Shown piece after piece: positions 49,148 to 58,233 of a stretch of DNA of 64,000 nt. Source of the DNA: Nocardioides terrigena (lineage in GTDB: Bacteria; Actinomycetota; Actinomycetes; Propionibacteriales; Nocardioidaceae). The stretch lies in NCBI RefSeq assembly GCF_003047265.1, contig NZ_PZYY01000006.1, positions 248,001-312,000 on the forward strand, written 5' to 3'. A program made the position numbers and the translations under genes. How positions within the stretch are numbered: the first letter of the stretch is position 1; every line of letters begins with the position of its first letter. The notes under the pieces were generated by a model. The model saw only the letters and a program-made list of their open reading frames with translations, searched no databases and was not told the origin of the DNA.

Positions 49148-50623
49148 GTGTCCCGCACGATCACCATTCAGTTTCCCGGCACGGAACGACGCCACACTGT
49201 GCATGCTGGCATCCACATCAACGGTGAATGGGTCGACCTCGCCGATACGTTCGCCGTGGTCGACCCCGCGACCGGAGATGAGTTCGCCGCCGTCTCAGAC
49301 GGTCGCGCGAGGCATGCGATGGACGCGCTGGACGCGGCCCACGCCGCACAGGGCTCCTGGGCGGACTTCGCACCTCGGGTTCGCGCGGACCTTCTGCACA
49401 CGGTCCATCAGCTGCTGACCGACCGCGCGGAGGCGTTCATCGACGTGATGGTGCTTGAGGCCGGGAAACCCCGCGCAGAGGCGGCGGGCGAGGTATCCCT
49501 CACCCTCGACTTCGTCAAGTGGCTGGCCGAACAGGCGGCCCACGTACATGGTTCCTACGCACGGGCGTCGCGCGGCGACTTCCGGATCATCACCACCACA
49601 CAGCCGGTCGGACCGAGTCTCCTGGTCTCGCCGTGGAACTTCCCGGTCCTGATCCCCGTTCGCAAGGCGGCCGCGGCACTCGCGGCCGGTTGCACGGCCA
49701 TCATGAAGCCCGCGGAACAGACCCCGCTCACCGCCGCCCTGTTCATGCAGACCCTGGTCGACGCGGGGCTCCCTGCCGGGGTGATGAACCTCGTCCACAC
49801 CACGCGTCCGGCAGAACTCTCCGAACGCCTCATGCAGGACCAGCGACTGCGCAAGGTCAGCTTCACCGGATCCGTCGCGGTGGGCTCGCTAATGCTGCGC
49901 CAAAGCGCCCGCAACATCACCAGCGTCCAACTCGAGCTCGGCGGAAACGGCCCCTTCATCGTCCTGGACGACGCCGACCTCGACAACGCCGTCGAACAAG
50001 CCATCGCCGCCAAGTTCCGCAACGCCGGGCAGGCCTGCGTCGCCGCCAACCGGATCATCCTGCATCAAGCCATCGCAGACGAGTTCACCGAACGATTCCT
50101 CGAGCAGACCCGCACCCTCGTGGTCGGCCCCGGCTACCGCAACGGCGTGGACGTGGGACCGATGATCTCCGAAAACCAGCGCAACGCCACCGCCGAGACC
50201 GTGGAGTCGATCGTCGGCGAAAAGGCCGAACTGTTAATCGGGGGAAAGCCGATCGGTGGCGACGGCTACTTCTTCGAACCCACCGTGCTGCGGATGCGGG
50301 AGAAGGCGCCGGAGTTCTCCTGTCAAGAACTCTTCGCCCCGGTAGCACCGCTGTTCACCGTCAACTCGGTCGACGAAGCGATCGAGTTCGCCAACGACAC
50401 CGTCTACGGGCTGGCCGGTTACCTATTCACACGGGACCTGTCACGCGCGATCGGCATCAGCGAACGACTCGACGTCGGGATGGTTGGGGTCAACCGCGGC
50501 ATCATGGCGGACCCCGCAGCACCGTTCGGGGGCGTGAAGACCTCGGGCCTGGGTCGGGAGGGCGGCCACTCGGCGCTCGAGGAGTTCCTCGAGACCAAGT
50601 ACGTGGCGCTCACCGTGCATTAG
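49148..50623 (+). CDS. Aldehyde dehydrogenase (succinate-semialdehyde type)
   Basis: A 491-residue aldehyde dehydrogenase from GTG 49148. VSPWNFPVLIPVRKAAAALA and KPAEQTPLTAA form the cofactor site. FTGSVAVGSLM, LELGGNGPFIVL (general-base Glu) and AGQACVAANRI (catalytic Cys) follow. It ends FGGVKTSGLGREGGHSALEE, TKYVALTVH, the hallmark of GabD-like enzymes. Its last codons and downstream sequence are repeated in inverted orientation at 30225-30365. Confidence 0.92.
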   Translation: MSRTITIQFPGTERRHTVHAGIHINGEWVDLADTFAVVDPATGDEFAAVSDGRARHAMDALDAAHAAQGSWADFAPRVRADLLHTVHQLLTDRAEAFIDVMVLEAGKPRAEAAGEVSLTLDFVKWLAEQAAHVHGSYARASRGDFRIITTTQPVGPSLLVSPWNFPVLIPVRKAAAALAAGCTAIMKPAEQTPLTAALFMQTLVDAGLPAGVMNLVHTTRPAELSERLMQDQRLRKVSFTGSVAVGSLMLRQSARNITSVQLELGGNGPFIVLDDADLDNAVEQAIAAKFRNAGQACVAANRIILHQAIADEFTERFLEQTRTLVVGPGYRNGVDVGPMISENQRNATAETVESIVGEKAELLIGGKPIGGDGYFFEPTVLRMREKAPEFSCQELFAPVAPLFTVNSVDEAIEFANDTVYGLAGYLFTRDLSRAIGISERLDVGMVGVNRGIMADPAAPFGGVKTSGLGREGGHSALEEFLETKYVALTVH

Positions 50624-50733
50624 TTAGCGGGCCTCAGTCTCAGAAGCCGCGGCTTAACTTCCCAGCCTGATTCACCACAGTCACTCCCTCGAACGGTCCA
50701 ATCCCAGCGCGCGAAGGCGCTTGCGGATCTCAC
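50592..50733 (+). repeat. Inverted repeat copy B at aldehyde dehydrogenase 3' end
   Basis: The last 32 bp of the aldehyde dehydrogenase gene and 110 bp beyond match the reverse complement of 30225-30365 at about 93 percent by hand alignment. Copy B belongs to an intact gene; copy A is truncated. Confidence 0.8.
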
Positions 50734-50754
50734 ATCAAGTTAGGACGGCAAGTC

Positions 50755-51507
50755 ATGGCACATCGATTGGACGGCAAGGTCGCGATCATCACCGGAGCCG
50801 CCCGTGGGCAAGGCGCGGCGGAGGCACGGCTGTTCGCCTCCGAAGGAGCGTCGGTGGTCATCACCGATATCCGCGAGGACGCCTTGGCCACGGTGGAGAA
50901 GGAACTCCGCGATGCTAGGGCCTCAGTGCTAGCCACCCGCCTCGACGTCAGCGACGAGGCCAACTGGGAGCGAACCGTTGCCGAAACCCTCGACGTCTTC
51001 GACCGGCTCGACATTCTGGTCAACAACGCCGGCATCCTCAACATGGCGGGCGTGGAGGAGACATCGCTTGAGCAGTGGAACCAGATCGTGTCGGTCAACC
51101 AGACCGGCGTCTGGCTGGGGATGAAGCACGCCCTGCCGGCCATGCGCCGATCCGGCGGCGGCTCCATCATCAACGTCTCCTCGATCTATGGCCTGATCGG
51201 CAGCGGGGCCGCTGCTGCCTACCAGGCCACCAAGGGCGCCGTGCGCATCCTCACCAAGACCGCAGCGATCCAGTACGCACCCGAAGGCATCCGGATCAAC
51301 TCCATCCACCCCGGCGTCATCGACACCGGCATGGTCGAGGAGGAAGTGCCTGCCGAGTTCCAGCCGGCACTGATCGCCGCGACACCACTCGGCCGGATGG
51401 GCACGCCCGAAGAGATTGCCTACGGCGCTCTCTTCCTCGCCTCCGACGAATCATCCTTCGCAACAGGATCCGAACTCGTCCTCGACGGCGGCTACACAAC
51501 CCAATGA
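50755..51507 (+). CDS. SDR family oxidoreductase
   Basis: A 250-residue classical short-chain dehydrogenase. VAIITGAARGQGAAEARLFA is the cofactor motif, ITDIRED with an Asp after strand 2 favours NAD, NNAGILN is the NNAG motif, and IINVSSIYGLIG and YQATKGA carry the Ser, Tyr and Lys. It resembles cyclohexanol or hydroxysteroid dehydrogenases. Beside a BVMO it may oxidise the secondary alcohol to the ketone substrate. Confidence 0.91.
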   Translation: MAHRLDGKVAIITGAARGQGAAEARLFASEGASVVITDIREDALATVEKELRDARASVLATRLDVSDEANWERTVAETLDVFDRLDILVNNAGILNMAGVEETSLEQWNQIVSVNQTGVWLGMKHALPAMRRSGGGSIINVSSIYGLIGSGAAAAYQATKGAVRILTKTAAIQYAPEGIRINSIHPGVIDTGMVEEEVPAEFQPALIAATPLGRMGTPEEIAYGALFLASDESSFATGSELVLDGGYTTQ

Positions 51508-51839
51508 GGACCGCTGGGCTGCTGGGCCGCAAGACTGGCCGGGGTTCTACACCTACGCGGTGCTTTGAGCCGCGCGCATGGGTCCTTGACAGCACTGAAA
51601 AGTCGGCGGGAGGTCGGCCGCGACTGCAGGTCGACGTCGCGAGCGTTACGGCCGGCTTCCATGCGCGTCTCAGTGCTGGCAACTTGGACGCGGTGGGCCG
51701 AGGTCAGTCCTAGTGACTCGTATCGCAGGGGCAACTCGTCGAAAACTCTGAGGCACGACATCGCACCTTGATGACATAAGGATTGCTTCGACGACTGTCA
51801 GCCGGCCGCCGCCGGTGACGCCACAGAAAGGGATCGGCT
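51508..51839. other. Intergenic region
   Basis: About 330 bp between SDR and MaoC-like genes. No gene seen; it must contain the promoter for the MaoC-like gene unless that is read through from upstream. Confidence 0.4.
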
Positions 51840-52316
51840 GTGAAGCAGCCCATGGAGTGGGTCTTCGACGACTTCGAGGTGGGCCAGGTCTTCGACAGCC
51901 AGCGCCGGACCGTCACCGAAGCCGACGTGATGATGTTCGCCAGCTGGAGCTGGGACACCAACCCGGTGCATACCGATGCGGTCGGACAAGCGCACAGCCG
52001 CTTCGGCGGGCCGATCGCACATGGCCTCCTAGGAATGTCGATCGCGATGGGTCTCGTTTCGCGCATCGGGGTCTTTGAAGGTTGCTCAGTCGCGCTGCTC
52101 GGTGTAGATGAGTGGCGGTTCGTCGCGCCCATCCGGAGCGGAGACACTCTGGGGGCGAGTGTGGAGATCCTGGCGACGCGCAAGAGTTCGTCAGGACAGA
52201 GCGGGATCCTGCAACGCTGGTTCACCCTGGTCAACCAGCACGAGGACGTCGTCCAGCAGGGCCGCATCGATCTTATGGTCAATGCCCGGAGGGCGGACCA
52301 GTCGGCACCAACCTGA
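51840..52316 (+). CDS. MaoC family dehydratase
   Basis: A 158-residue hotdog protein from GTG 51840. FEVGQVFDSQRRTVTEADV is the standard opening. SWDTNPVHTDAVGQAHSRFG with catalytic Asp/His and PIAHGLLGMSIAMG complete the R-hydratase-like site. It probably hydrates an enoyl-CoA or acts on a related thioester. It is likely a late member of module 2, or independent given the 330-bp gap. Confidence 0.9.
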   Translation: MKQPMEWVFDDFEVGQVFDSQRRTVTEADVMMFASWSWDTNPVHTDAVGQAHSRFGGPIAHGLLGMSIAMGLVSRIGVFEGCSVALLGVDEWRFVAPIRSGDTLGASVEILATRKSSSGQSGILQRWFTLVNQHEDVVQQGRIDLMVNARRADQSAPT

Positions 52317-52331
52317 CCGCAGGAAGGGTCG

Positions 52332-52535
52332 GTGACGAGCACAGCCGCAGCCAAGGGTCACGCCGAGGCGGGCCGTCAGATCAGAGCAAGTCGACGTGCG
52401 GCTAAACCCACCCGAATCGCCCCGGGCTTCGTGGAGGCTCTCTCACTCGTTAATGACGGGTATCCTGAGACTGGAAGCGTGGGCGAATTCCTCACCCCGC
52501 CGAGCGAATCGGTAGCTTCCGGCCCGAGACCGTAG
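52332..52535 (+). CDS. Possible truncated small ORF
   Basis: A 67-codon frame from GTG 52332, behind AGGAAGG, 15 bases after the MaoC gene. The beginning (MTSTAAAKGHAEAGRQIRA) looks like a genuine protein start, while the later part lacks codon bias. It may be the 5' remnant of a gene that once continued the MaoC unit. No family recognised. Confidence 0.25.
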   Translation: MTSTAAAKGHAEAGRQIRASRRAAKPTRIAPGFVEALSLVNDGYPETGSVGEFLTPPSESVASGPRP

Positions 52536-52925
52536 CTGTTGCGATGTACTTGATGGCATCCAGAGGGGTTTCGGTTCAGATCCCTTCCACGTGGTGAGAC
52601 TATCCACTGGTCGGCGTAGGAGTGCTGTGAAGCTCCCGGTTCTTCCGGCGAAGACGCTCGGCTGGTGCCACCCGACCGACGACAGCCTCGGCCGTTGCCA
52701 ACGCCCACGTCGACGCCAACCAGCGAGTTCGAGCAATACGTGAGAAGTGACTACAGGTCGTAGTACTGACTGACTGACCCATGCTGACCTGCGCAAATGT
52801 CGACGTTGGTCCTCCATTTGTACCACCTGTGTAACGGATGCGGGGACGACGCTCAGCATGTCGCGCGGTGGCAGCGGCCGGCTTCGCCAGGAGGGGGAAT
52901 GGCGCCGGGCTTTCGCGGCGATTTC
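52536..52925. other. Intergenic region
   Basis: About 390 bp of lower coding character with no recognised gene or structure. Probably degraded sequence following the truncated frame. Confidence 0.35.
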
Positions 52926-53282
52926 TCAGCCGATGAGCGCTGCTTGGACCTTGCCGAGCAATGATCGCGCTAGAGATTTGTTGGCCGTGCTCTGTTCCGT
53001 GAGGTTGCGTCGTCTCGCCTCGAGTTCGAGGCGCTGGCCGACCCGAGCTCCTGGCTCGTCGATGCCGCTGGCCAGTCCGGCTGCGATGGCCATGGCTGCC
53101 CAGTCGTTGCGGGCGGTGGCCGGCACGGCGTGGGCAACGACGTCGGTGGGCGGGTCTTCGGCCATCTCGTCGACGACTTTGCGGACGCCCGAGTAGATCC
53201 GGGAGGCGTGCCGCCAGGCTTCGATGACGGCCTCCCTGCGGTCTTCAGGGTCGTCGACGAGGCCGCGTTCTATTGAGGCCAC
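52926..53282 (-). CDS. Hypothetical protein, start unclear
   Basis: At least 118 residues from GTG 53282. The same frame stays open to 53571 and reads sensibly upstream (VLHNLIEEILARNDGQIPT, then TDTYFNNVDDLANALLLRWH), but contains no ATG, GTG or TTG there. A GAAGGAG ribosome-like site is followed five bases later by GTA AAG at 53453, where a GTG would be expected. The true protein may therefore start near 53453 (about 175 residues) with a mutated or non-standard start. The sequence is helical and charged; no family recognised. Confidence 0.45.
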   Translation of the reverse strand: MASIERGLVDDPEDRREAVIEAWRHASRIYSGVRKVVDEMAEDPPTDVVAHAVPATARNDWAAMAIAAGLASGIDEPGARVGQRLELEARRRNLTEQSTANKSLARSLLGKVQAALIG

Positions 53283-53753
53283 GAGGCGGGTGTGCCAGCG
53301 GAGCAGCAGCGCGTTCGCGAGGTCATCGACGTTGTTGAAGTAGGTGTCGGTGCCTTCGATGTTGGTGGGGATTTGCCCGTCGTTTCGGGCGAGGATCTCC
53401 TCGATCAGATTGTGGAGGACTGTTGCGCGGCTCGGCTTCGGTCGGTCCTTTACGGGTACTCCTTCGTGGGACTGGATGGTGAGTGGCTGACTTACTGAAT
53501 GGGTAGAGATGCGAACCCGCGGATCGGGCCTGAGCGGAGTCGGACCGCGGAGTCGATGTCGACATCCCAGTCACGGCGGCGGGTGAGGAGTGCTCGCAGA
53601 GCGATACGTGTAGGAGGAAACCATGAACGGCAGGGGTGCAGCCTGCGGCTGGGTCTCCACGGCTGCCAGTTCGAGCAAACGACCAGCGTCACGCCTTCGG
53701 TATCCTGTGACGAGGGTCACCGCACGCGGCGGCGGCGCGGCTAGAGGAGTGAT
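53283..53753. other. Upstream region of divergent genes
   Basis: About 470 bp between the hypothetical gene start and the PucR gene. The first 170 bp may be coding (see the hypothetical protein). No other feature recognised. Confidence 0.35.
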
Positions 53754-54986
53754 GTGGTGAGCGTCGAGATGGAGACGGGTTTGGCCACATGGCTGGCCGG
53801 CTTCTTGGGCGCCGAGGCGCAACCTGAAATGGTGCGAAAATGGGTTGATCGGACCTATACGGCGATCACGACGGAGATCCCGCAACTAGCCCGAGACGAG
53901 CGCTTGGCCGCAGCGCTCCACAGTGCGGTCGAGCAGCACTGGCTGGCGTTCCTGCACAACTTCGCCCAGCCCGAGTTCGAGTTCAGGCTGGTCGAGAGCG
54001 GTCGCACGTTGGCAGTCGAGATCGCTGCCGCCGGACTGCCGGTTGAGGTGGTCATCAAGATTTACCGCGTGGCTCAGCAAGATGTGTGGGCCTACGGAAC
54101 AGAAGTGATTCAGCAGATCTCGCCCGAGGTGTGCAGCCAGAGCGACGCGCTGATCTACTTCTGGGACCGGGCAGGTGCGTGGATCCAGGCCGCGATCGAC
54201 GTCTCCACCAGCATCTACCACGCCACGAGGTCGAAGCAGAGCGCTACACCCGAGATCCGTTTGCTCGGCGCCGTCCGCGAGGTACTTACGGGCGACGCTT
54301 CAGACCCACGCAGGATCTCGGCCCATCTCGGCGGCTATCCAGTGACGCTCAAGCAGACCGCGCTGGTCCTCGAGGGAGCGCATGCTGACCATGTCACCCT
54401 GGAGCGTTTGGCGGGGCAGGCCGCCGAGGCCGTCGGGGCCGGCCGTCAACTTGTCGTGCATCCCGGGCAGGGCCGCGCTTGGGCTTGGATGGTCGGCACC
54501 TTCGACGCACGCCGACTCAACGAGTTGAACGGACTCCTGAGCAGCACGGACATGTCGATCTCGGTCGGCGTGACCGCCGAGGGCCTCGACGGCTTCATCA
54601 TGTCGCACGAGGATGCCGTCGCCACGCACGAGATCGTCTGTCGAGCACCACGTGACCCGCGACAATCCAGGGTGACGTTCTATGAGGACGTCGAGCTCAG
54701 CGCGCTTCTGGCCTGCAGCCCCCGAGTCGACCGATTCGTCACGCGTGTTCTCGGCCAGCTAGCGGAGAACGACGGCACCATGGAGAAGTTGCGCGAGACG
54801 ATCGCGGCATTTCTGGACCACGGGCGCAATGTGGATGAGGCGGCGTCGACGCTCTCTGTGCACCGCAACACTGTCCGGTACCGCCTCGGGCAGGCTGAAG
54901 GAGTGCTTGCCATTCCGATCGCAAAACTGGGCGCAGATCTCGAGGTGGCGTTGCGGCATTACCAGCTTTTTCATTCCGGAGACTGA
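53754..54986 (+). CDS. PucR/CdaR-type helix-turn-helix regulator
   Basis: A 410-residue regulator with an N-terminal RsbRD-like helical part, a central GGDEF-like region, and the C-terminal PucR helix-turn-helix ETIAAFLDHGRNVDEAASTL, SVHRNTVRYRLGQAEGV. GTG 53754 follows AGAGGAG; GTG 53757 is an alternative. Such proteins in actinobacteria often control fatty acid, polyol or aromatic catabolism. Neighbouring genes are a broken ferredoxin reductase and an acyl-CoA ligase; its target is unknown. Confidence 0.88.
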   Translation: MVSVEMETGLATWLAGFLGAEAQPEMVRKWVDRTYTAITTEIPQLARDERLAAALHSAVEQHWLAFLHNFAQPEFEFRLVESGRTLAVEIAAAGLPVEVVIKIYRVAQQDVWAYGTEVIQQISPEVCSQSDALIYFWDRAGAWIQAAIDVSTSIYHATRSKQSATPEIRLLGAVREVLTGDASDPRRISAHLGGYPVTLKQTALVLEGAHADHVTLERLAGQAAEAVGAGRQLVVHPGQGRAWAWMVGTFDARRLNELNGLLSSTDMSISVGVTAEGLDGFIMSHEDAVATHEIVCRAPRDPRQSRVTFYEDVELSALLACSPRVDRFVTRVLGQLAENDGTMEKLRETIAAFLDHGRNVDEAASTLSVHRNTVRYRLGQAEGVLAIPIAKLGADLEVALRHYQLFHSGD

Positions 54987-54993
54987 GCCGCGT

Positions 54994-56239
54994 TCAGGCA
55001 GTCCGCGGCGCCGATGCCGCCTGCCCCATCCCGACACATGACCCCGCGTCGTGCCATGAACCGGGTACGCCGATCAACTCGCGTAGCCCCAAGACGACGG
55101 CACCTGGGTCGATCGCGAACACCGCCCCTAGTGTGGAGTCGCGGCGATAGAGAACGATGCATCCGGGACCGGGGTTGCCGAGGGCCAGCGTCTCGTCGCA
55201 GTGCGGGAACCCGGCGAACTGGAGCCGGTGCCCGTACCAGTTCGACCAGACTGACGGGATCCCAGTGAGTGTGATGGGTGAGCCATCTGTGACTGCATTG
55301 TGACCGGCCACGCCGCCCTGCTCGGCGGCGCTGGTCCAATTTGCCAAGCGCAGCAGGTCGCCGCCGATCGATGCCCAGGGGGCATGGGCCACGTCACCGC
55401 ATGCACAACACGTCGGGCACGCTGGTGCGAAGGTCGGGACCGCACACGATGCCCCCGTCGTTGGGGTGGAGCATGATGCCCGAGTCGATGAGCCATCTGG
55501 TCGCCGGTTGGGCGCCGCGGTCGACGACAACGAGGTCGGCAGCCAGCGTGGTGCCGCCTCGCAAAGCGACGGCGGCGACGTGCCCGCGGTGACTCTCGAG
55601 CGCCTCGACCTCGACACCCACCCGCAGATCGGTGCCGGCCTGTCGCTGCAGGGCAGCGCAGATGCGTCCAGCCTCCAGTCCAACGGCGCGCACTAGCGGG
55701 AGCGGTTGGACGTCGAGGAGAACGACCGACATACCGCGTGCGCGAGCTGCTGAGGCGACTTCGGAACCGATCAGCCCAGCACCGATCACCACGACCCGAG
55801 CGCGCCGGTCCAGTGCCTAGCGCACGATGTATGCATCAGCCGCGGTTCTCAGCGTCGTCACGCCAGATGCGTCCGAACCCTCGAACCGGTCATGATGGGC
55901 TCGGGTCGCGATGATTTGCCGGTCCTAGCAGAGGCTCTCGCGTTCGTCGAGCTCGAGTGTGCGCCGGGCAAACTGCAACGCGGTTGCTTGTCGTCCGCCG
56001 AGAAACTCGACGCCCAGCTTTCGAGACAGCTGTTCGACGGTACGGAATGTCTGAACTGTCGTCTTCACTCCCACGGCCAGGACCGACTCGGACAGAGGGG
56101 GACGGTCGTAAGGAGGCAACTCCTCGGCCCCCACGAGAGTGATCGATCCGGTGAAGCCAGCCAGACGAGCCGTCTCAGCAGCGCGAAGCCCGGCGAGTCC
56201 GGCGCCGACGACCACGAGCCGGTCGTGGGAGGTGTTCAT
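54994..56239 (-). pseudogene. Ferredoxin-NAD(P)+ reductase, broken
   Basis: Three pieces of one FAD/NAD-binding ferredoxin reductase. The start (ATG 56239) reads RLVVVGAGLAGLRAAETARL, then LPPYDRPPLSESVL. The frame then meets two in-frame TAG codons, at 55925-55927 and 55817-55819, with recognisable sequence between them (DRQIIAT, TLRTAADAYIVR). It goes on to ARVVVIGAGLIGSEVA until a one-base shift near 55395, after which CGDVAHAPWASIGG and the rest follow in another frame. A short block near the NAD region is also missing. The product would have fed electrons to a [2Fe-2S] ferredoxin, like the one at 63410. Confidence 0.85.
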
Positions 56240-56633
56240 TGACGCAACGTCCACACTGATCCCGAGGCGCGGCAGGCTCTGAAGAGATGTGCGCCGGCTG
56301 CGCCCTGGGTCGCCAAGGTGGCCTCCTTCTCCTAGCTTGCTTGCGACCCGGTCTCGGGACAGGACCTTGGGGTGGCCTGCGTTACCGTGCCAGCCGCGAC
56401 GAGCGATCACCCTGGACGTCGGAACAACGGTGAGCGCGATTCTTGGCGTGGTTGACACGGCGCCTGCACTTTTGTCGAGCGGTCCAACCCCGCCGGCCGG
56501 ATTTGGCGTCGAGAGCCACGAACGCACGTGAGGGCCGCGAGAGCATATCGCCACGTCCGGTGAATCCCCGAGCGGGAGTCGCGCCGACGCGCCCGTGCAG
56601 AGTGTGCGGTCTCTTTCGTCCTTGGGAGTTCAT
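56240..56633. other. Intergenic region between divergent genes
   Basis: About 390 bp between the broken reductase and the ligase. No gene recognised; presumably promoters of both. Confidence 0.35.
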
Positions 56634-58214
56634 TTGTCCAGTTACAACCTCGCGACTCTGCTCGAGTCGAGTGCGGAGTCCTTCCCAGAGCGCACCGCGA
56701 TCGTCTTCGGCGACACCCGGTTGACCTACGCCCAGGTCAACGGTCTGGCCAACCAGGTCGCCGGCGCGCTGGCCGAGCGTGGTGTGGGGTGTGGGGATAA
56801 GGTGGCGCTCAGCTGTCCGAACCTGCCGTACTTCTCGATCGTCTATTTCGGCATACTCAAGGCCGGTGCCTCCGTGGTGCCGCTGAACGTGCTTCTCAAG
56901 GGGCGCGAGGTGGCCTACCACCTGGCCGACTCCGACGCGAAGGCGTACTTGTGCTTCCAGGGCACGCCGGAGTTGCCGATCGGTCAGGCCGGCCACGAGG
57001 GCTTCGAATCCACCGAGGGCTGCGAGCACTTCTTCGTCATCACCGCCGATCCAGCTGCGGCCTCGCCGATCGAGGGCACCACCACGCTGTTCCAGGCGAT
57101 CGGGTCGCAGCCGCCGACGTTCGAGACCGTCGAGACCGACGAGGACGATACCGCGGTCATCCTCTACACCTCCGGAACGACGGGCCAGCCCAAGGGGGCG
57201 GAACTGCGGCACCGCAACATGCGCGACAACGCGCTGTCCGGCGAGGCGCTGTTCGGGGCGAGCGCCGAGGAGCCCGACACACACCTGTGTGTGCTGCCGC
57301 TGTTCCACTCCTTCGGACAGACCGTCATCCAGAACGGCGGCTTCGCCTACGGCGGCACGGTCGTCATGCTGCCCCGCTTTGAGGCCGAGCCCGCGCTGGC
57401 GCTCATGCAGAAGGAGGGCGTGACGTTCTTCGCCGGCGTCCCCACCATGTACTGGGGCCTACTCGGTGCCCTGACCCCCGAGGTCGACGTCGAGGCCCTC
57501 GCGAGGAACCTCCGGGTCGCTGTGGCCGGCGGTTCCGCGCTGCCGGTGGAGGTGCACAAGGACTTCGAGAAAGAGTTCGGCGTCACGATCTTGGAGGGCT
57601 ATGGCCTCTCCGAGACCAGCCCGGTCGCCTCGTTCAGCCCGCACGGCCAGCCCCAGCGGGTCGGCTCGATCGGCCTGCCGATCCCCGGCGTGGAGATGTG
57701 CCTGCTGCAGGCCGACAGCTGGGAGAAGGTCCCCGACGGCATCGAGGAGGACGGCAAGACCTCCGTCGGCGAGATCGCGATCAAGGGCCACAACATCATG
57801 AAGGGCTACCACGGCCGGCCCGACGCGACCGCCGAGGTACTCAACGAGGAGGGCTGGTTCCGCTCCGGCGACCTGGGCCGCAAGGACGCCGACGGCTTCT
57901 ACTACATCGTCGACCGGTCCAAGGACATGATCATCCGCGGCGGCTACAACGTCTACCCGCGAGAGATCGAGGAGGCCCTGATGACCCACGAGGACGTCTC
58001 GCTCGCCGCGGTCATCGGCGTCCCACATGAGTCCCGCGGCGAGGAGGTCAAAGCGTTCGTCATCCTCAACCAAGGCGCCACGACCACCGGCGAGGACCTC
58101 GTGGCCTGGGGCAAGGAGCAGATGGCGAACTACAGGTACCCCCGCATCGTCGAGGTCGTCGAGGCCCTCCCGATGACCGCTACCGGCAAGATCCTCAAGC
58201 GCGAGCTCGGCTGA
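56634..58214 (+). CDS. Long-chain fatty acid-CoA ligase
   Basis: A 526-residue AMP-forming ligase. TTG 56634 ([20 protein letters not shown]) is preferred: it follows TTGGGAG and gives the usual short FadD opening; a GTG at 56595 would add 13 residues. Motifs: [74 protein letters not shown], and [13 protein letters not shown] with catalytic Lys. It activates medium or long-chain acids. A broken acyl-CoA dehydrogenase gene follows by 19 bases. Confidence 0.9.
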   Translation: MSSYNLATLLESSAESFPERTAIVFGDTRLTYAQVNGLANQVAGALAERGVGCGDKVALSCPNLPYFSIVYFGILKAGASVVPLNVLLKGREVAYHLADSDAKAYLCFQGTPELPIGQAGHEGFESTEGCEHFFVITADPAAASPIEGTTTLFQAIGSQPPTFETVETDEDDTAVILYTSGTTGQPKGAELRHRNMRDNALSGEALFGASAEEPDTHLCVLPLFHSFGQTVIQNGGFAYGGTVVMLPRFEAEPALALMQKEGVTFFAGVPTMYWGLLGALTPEVDVEALARNLRVAVAGGSALPVEVHKDFEKEFGVTILEGYGLSETSPVASFSPHGQPQRVGSIGLPIPGVEMCLLQADSWEKVPDGIEEDGKTSVGEIAIKGHNIMKGYHGRPDATAEVLNEEGWFRSGDLGRKDADGFYYIVDRSKDMIIRGGYNVYPREIEEALMTHEDVSLAAVIGVPHESRGEEVKAFVILNQGATTTGEDLVAWGKEQMANYRYPRIVEVVEALPMTATGKILKRELG

Positions 58215-58233
58215 GAGGGAAGCAGGGATCGAC

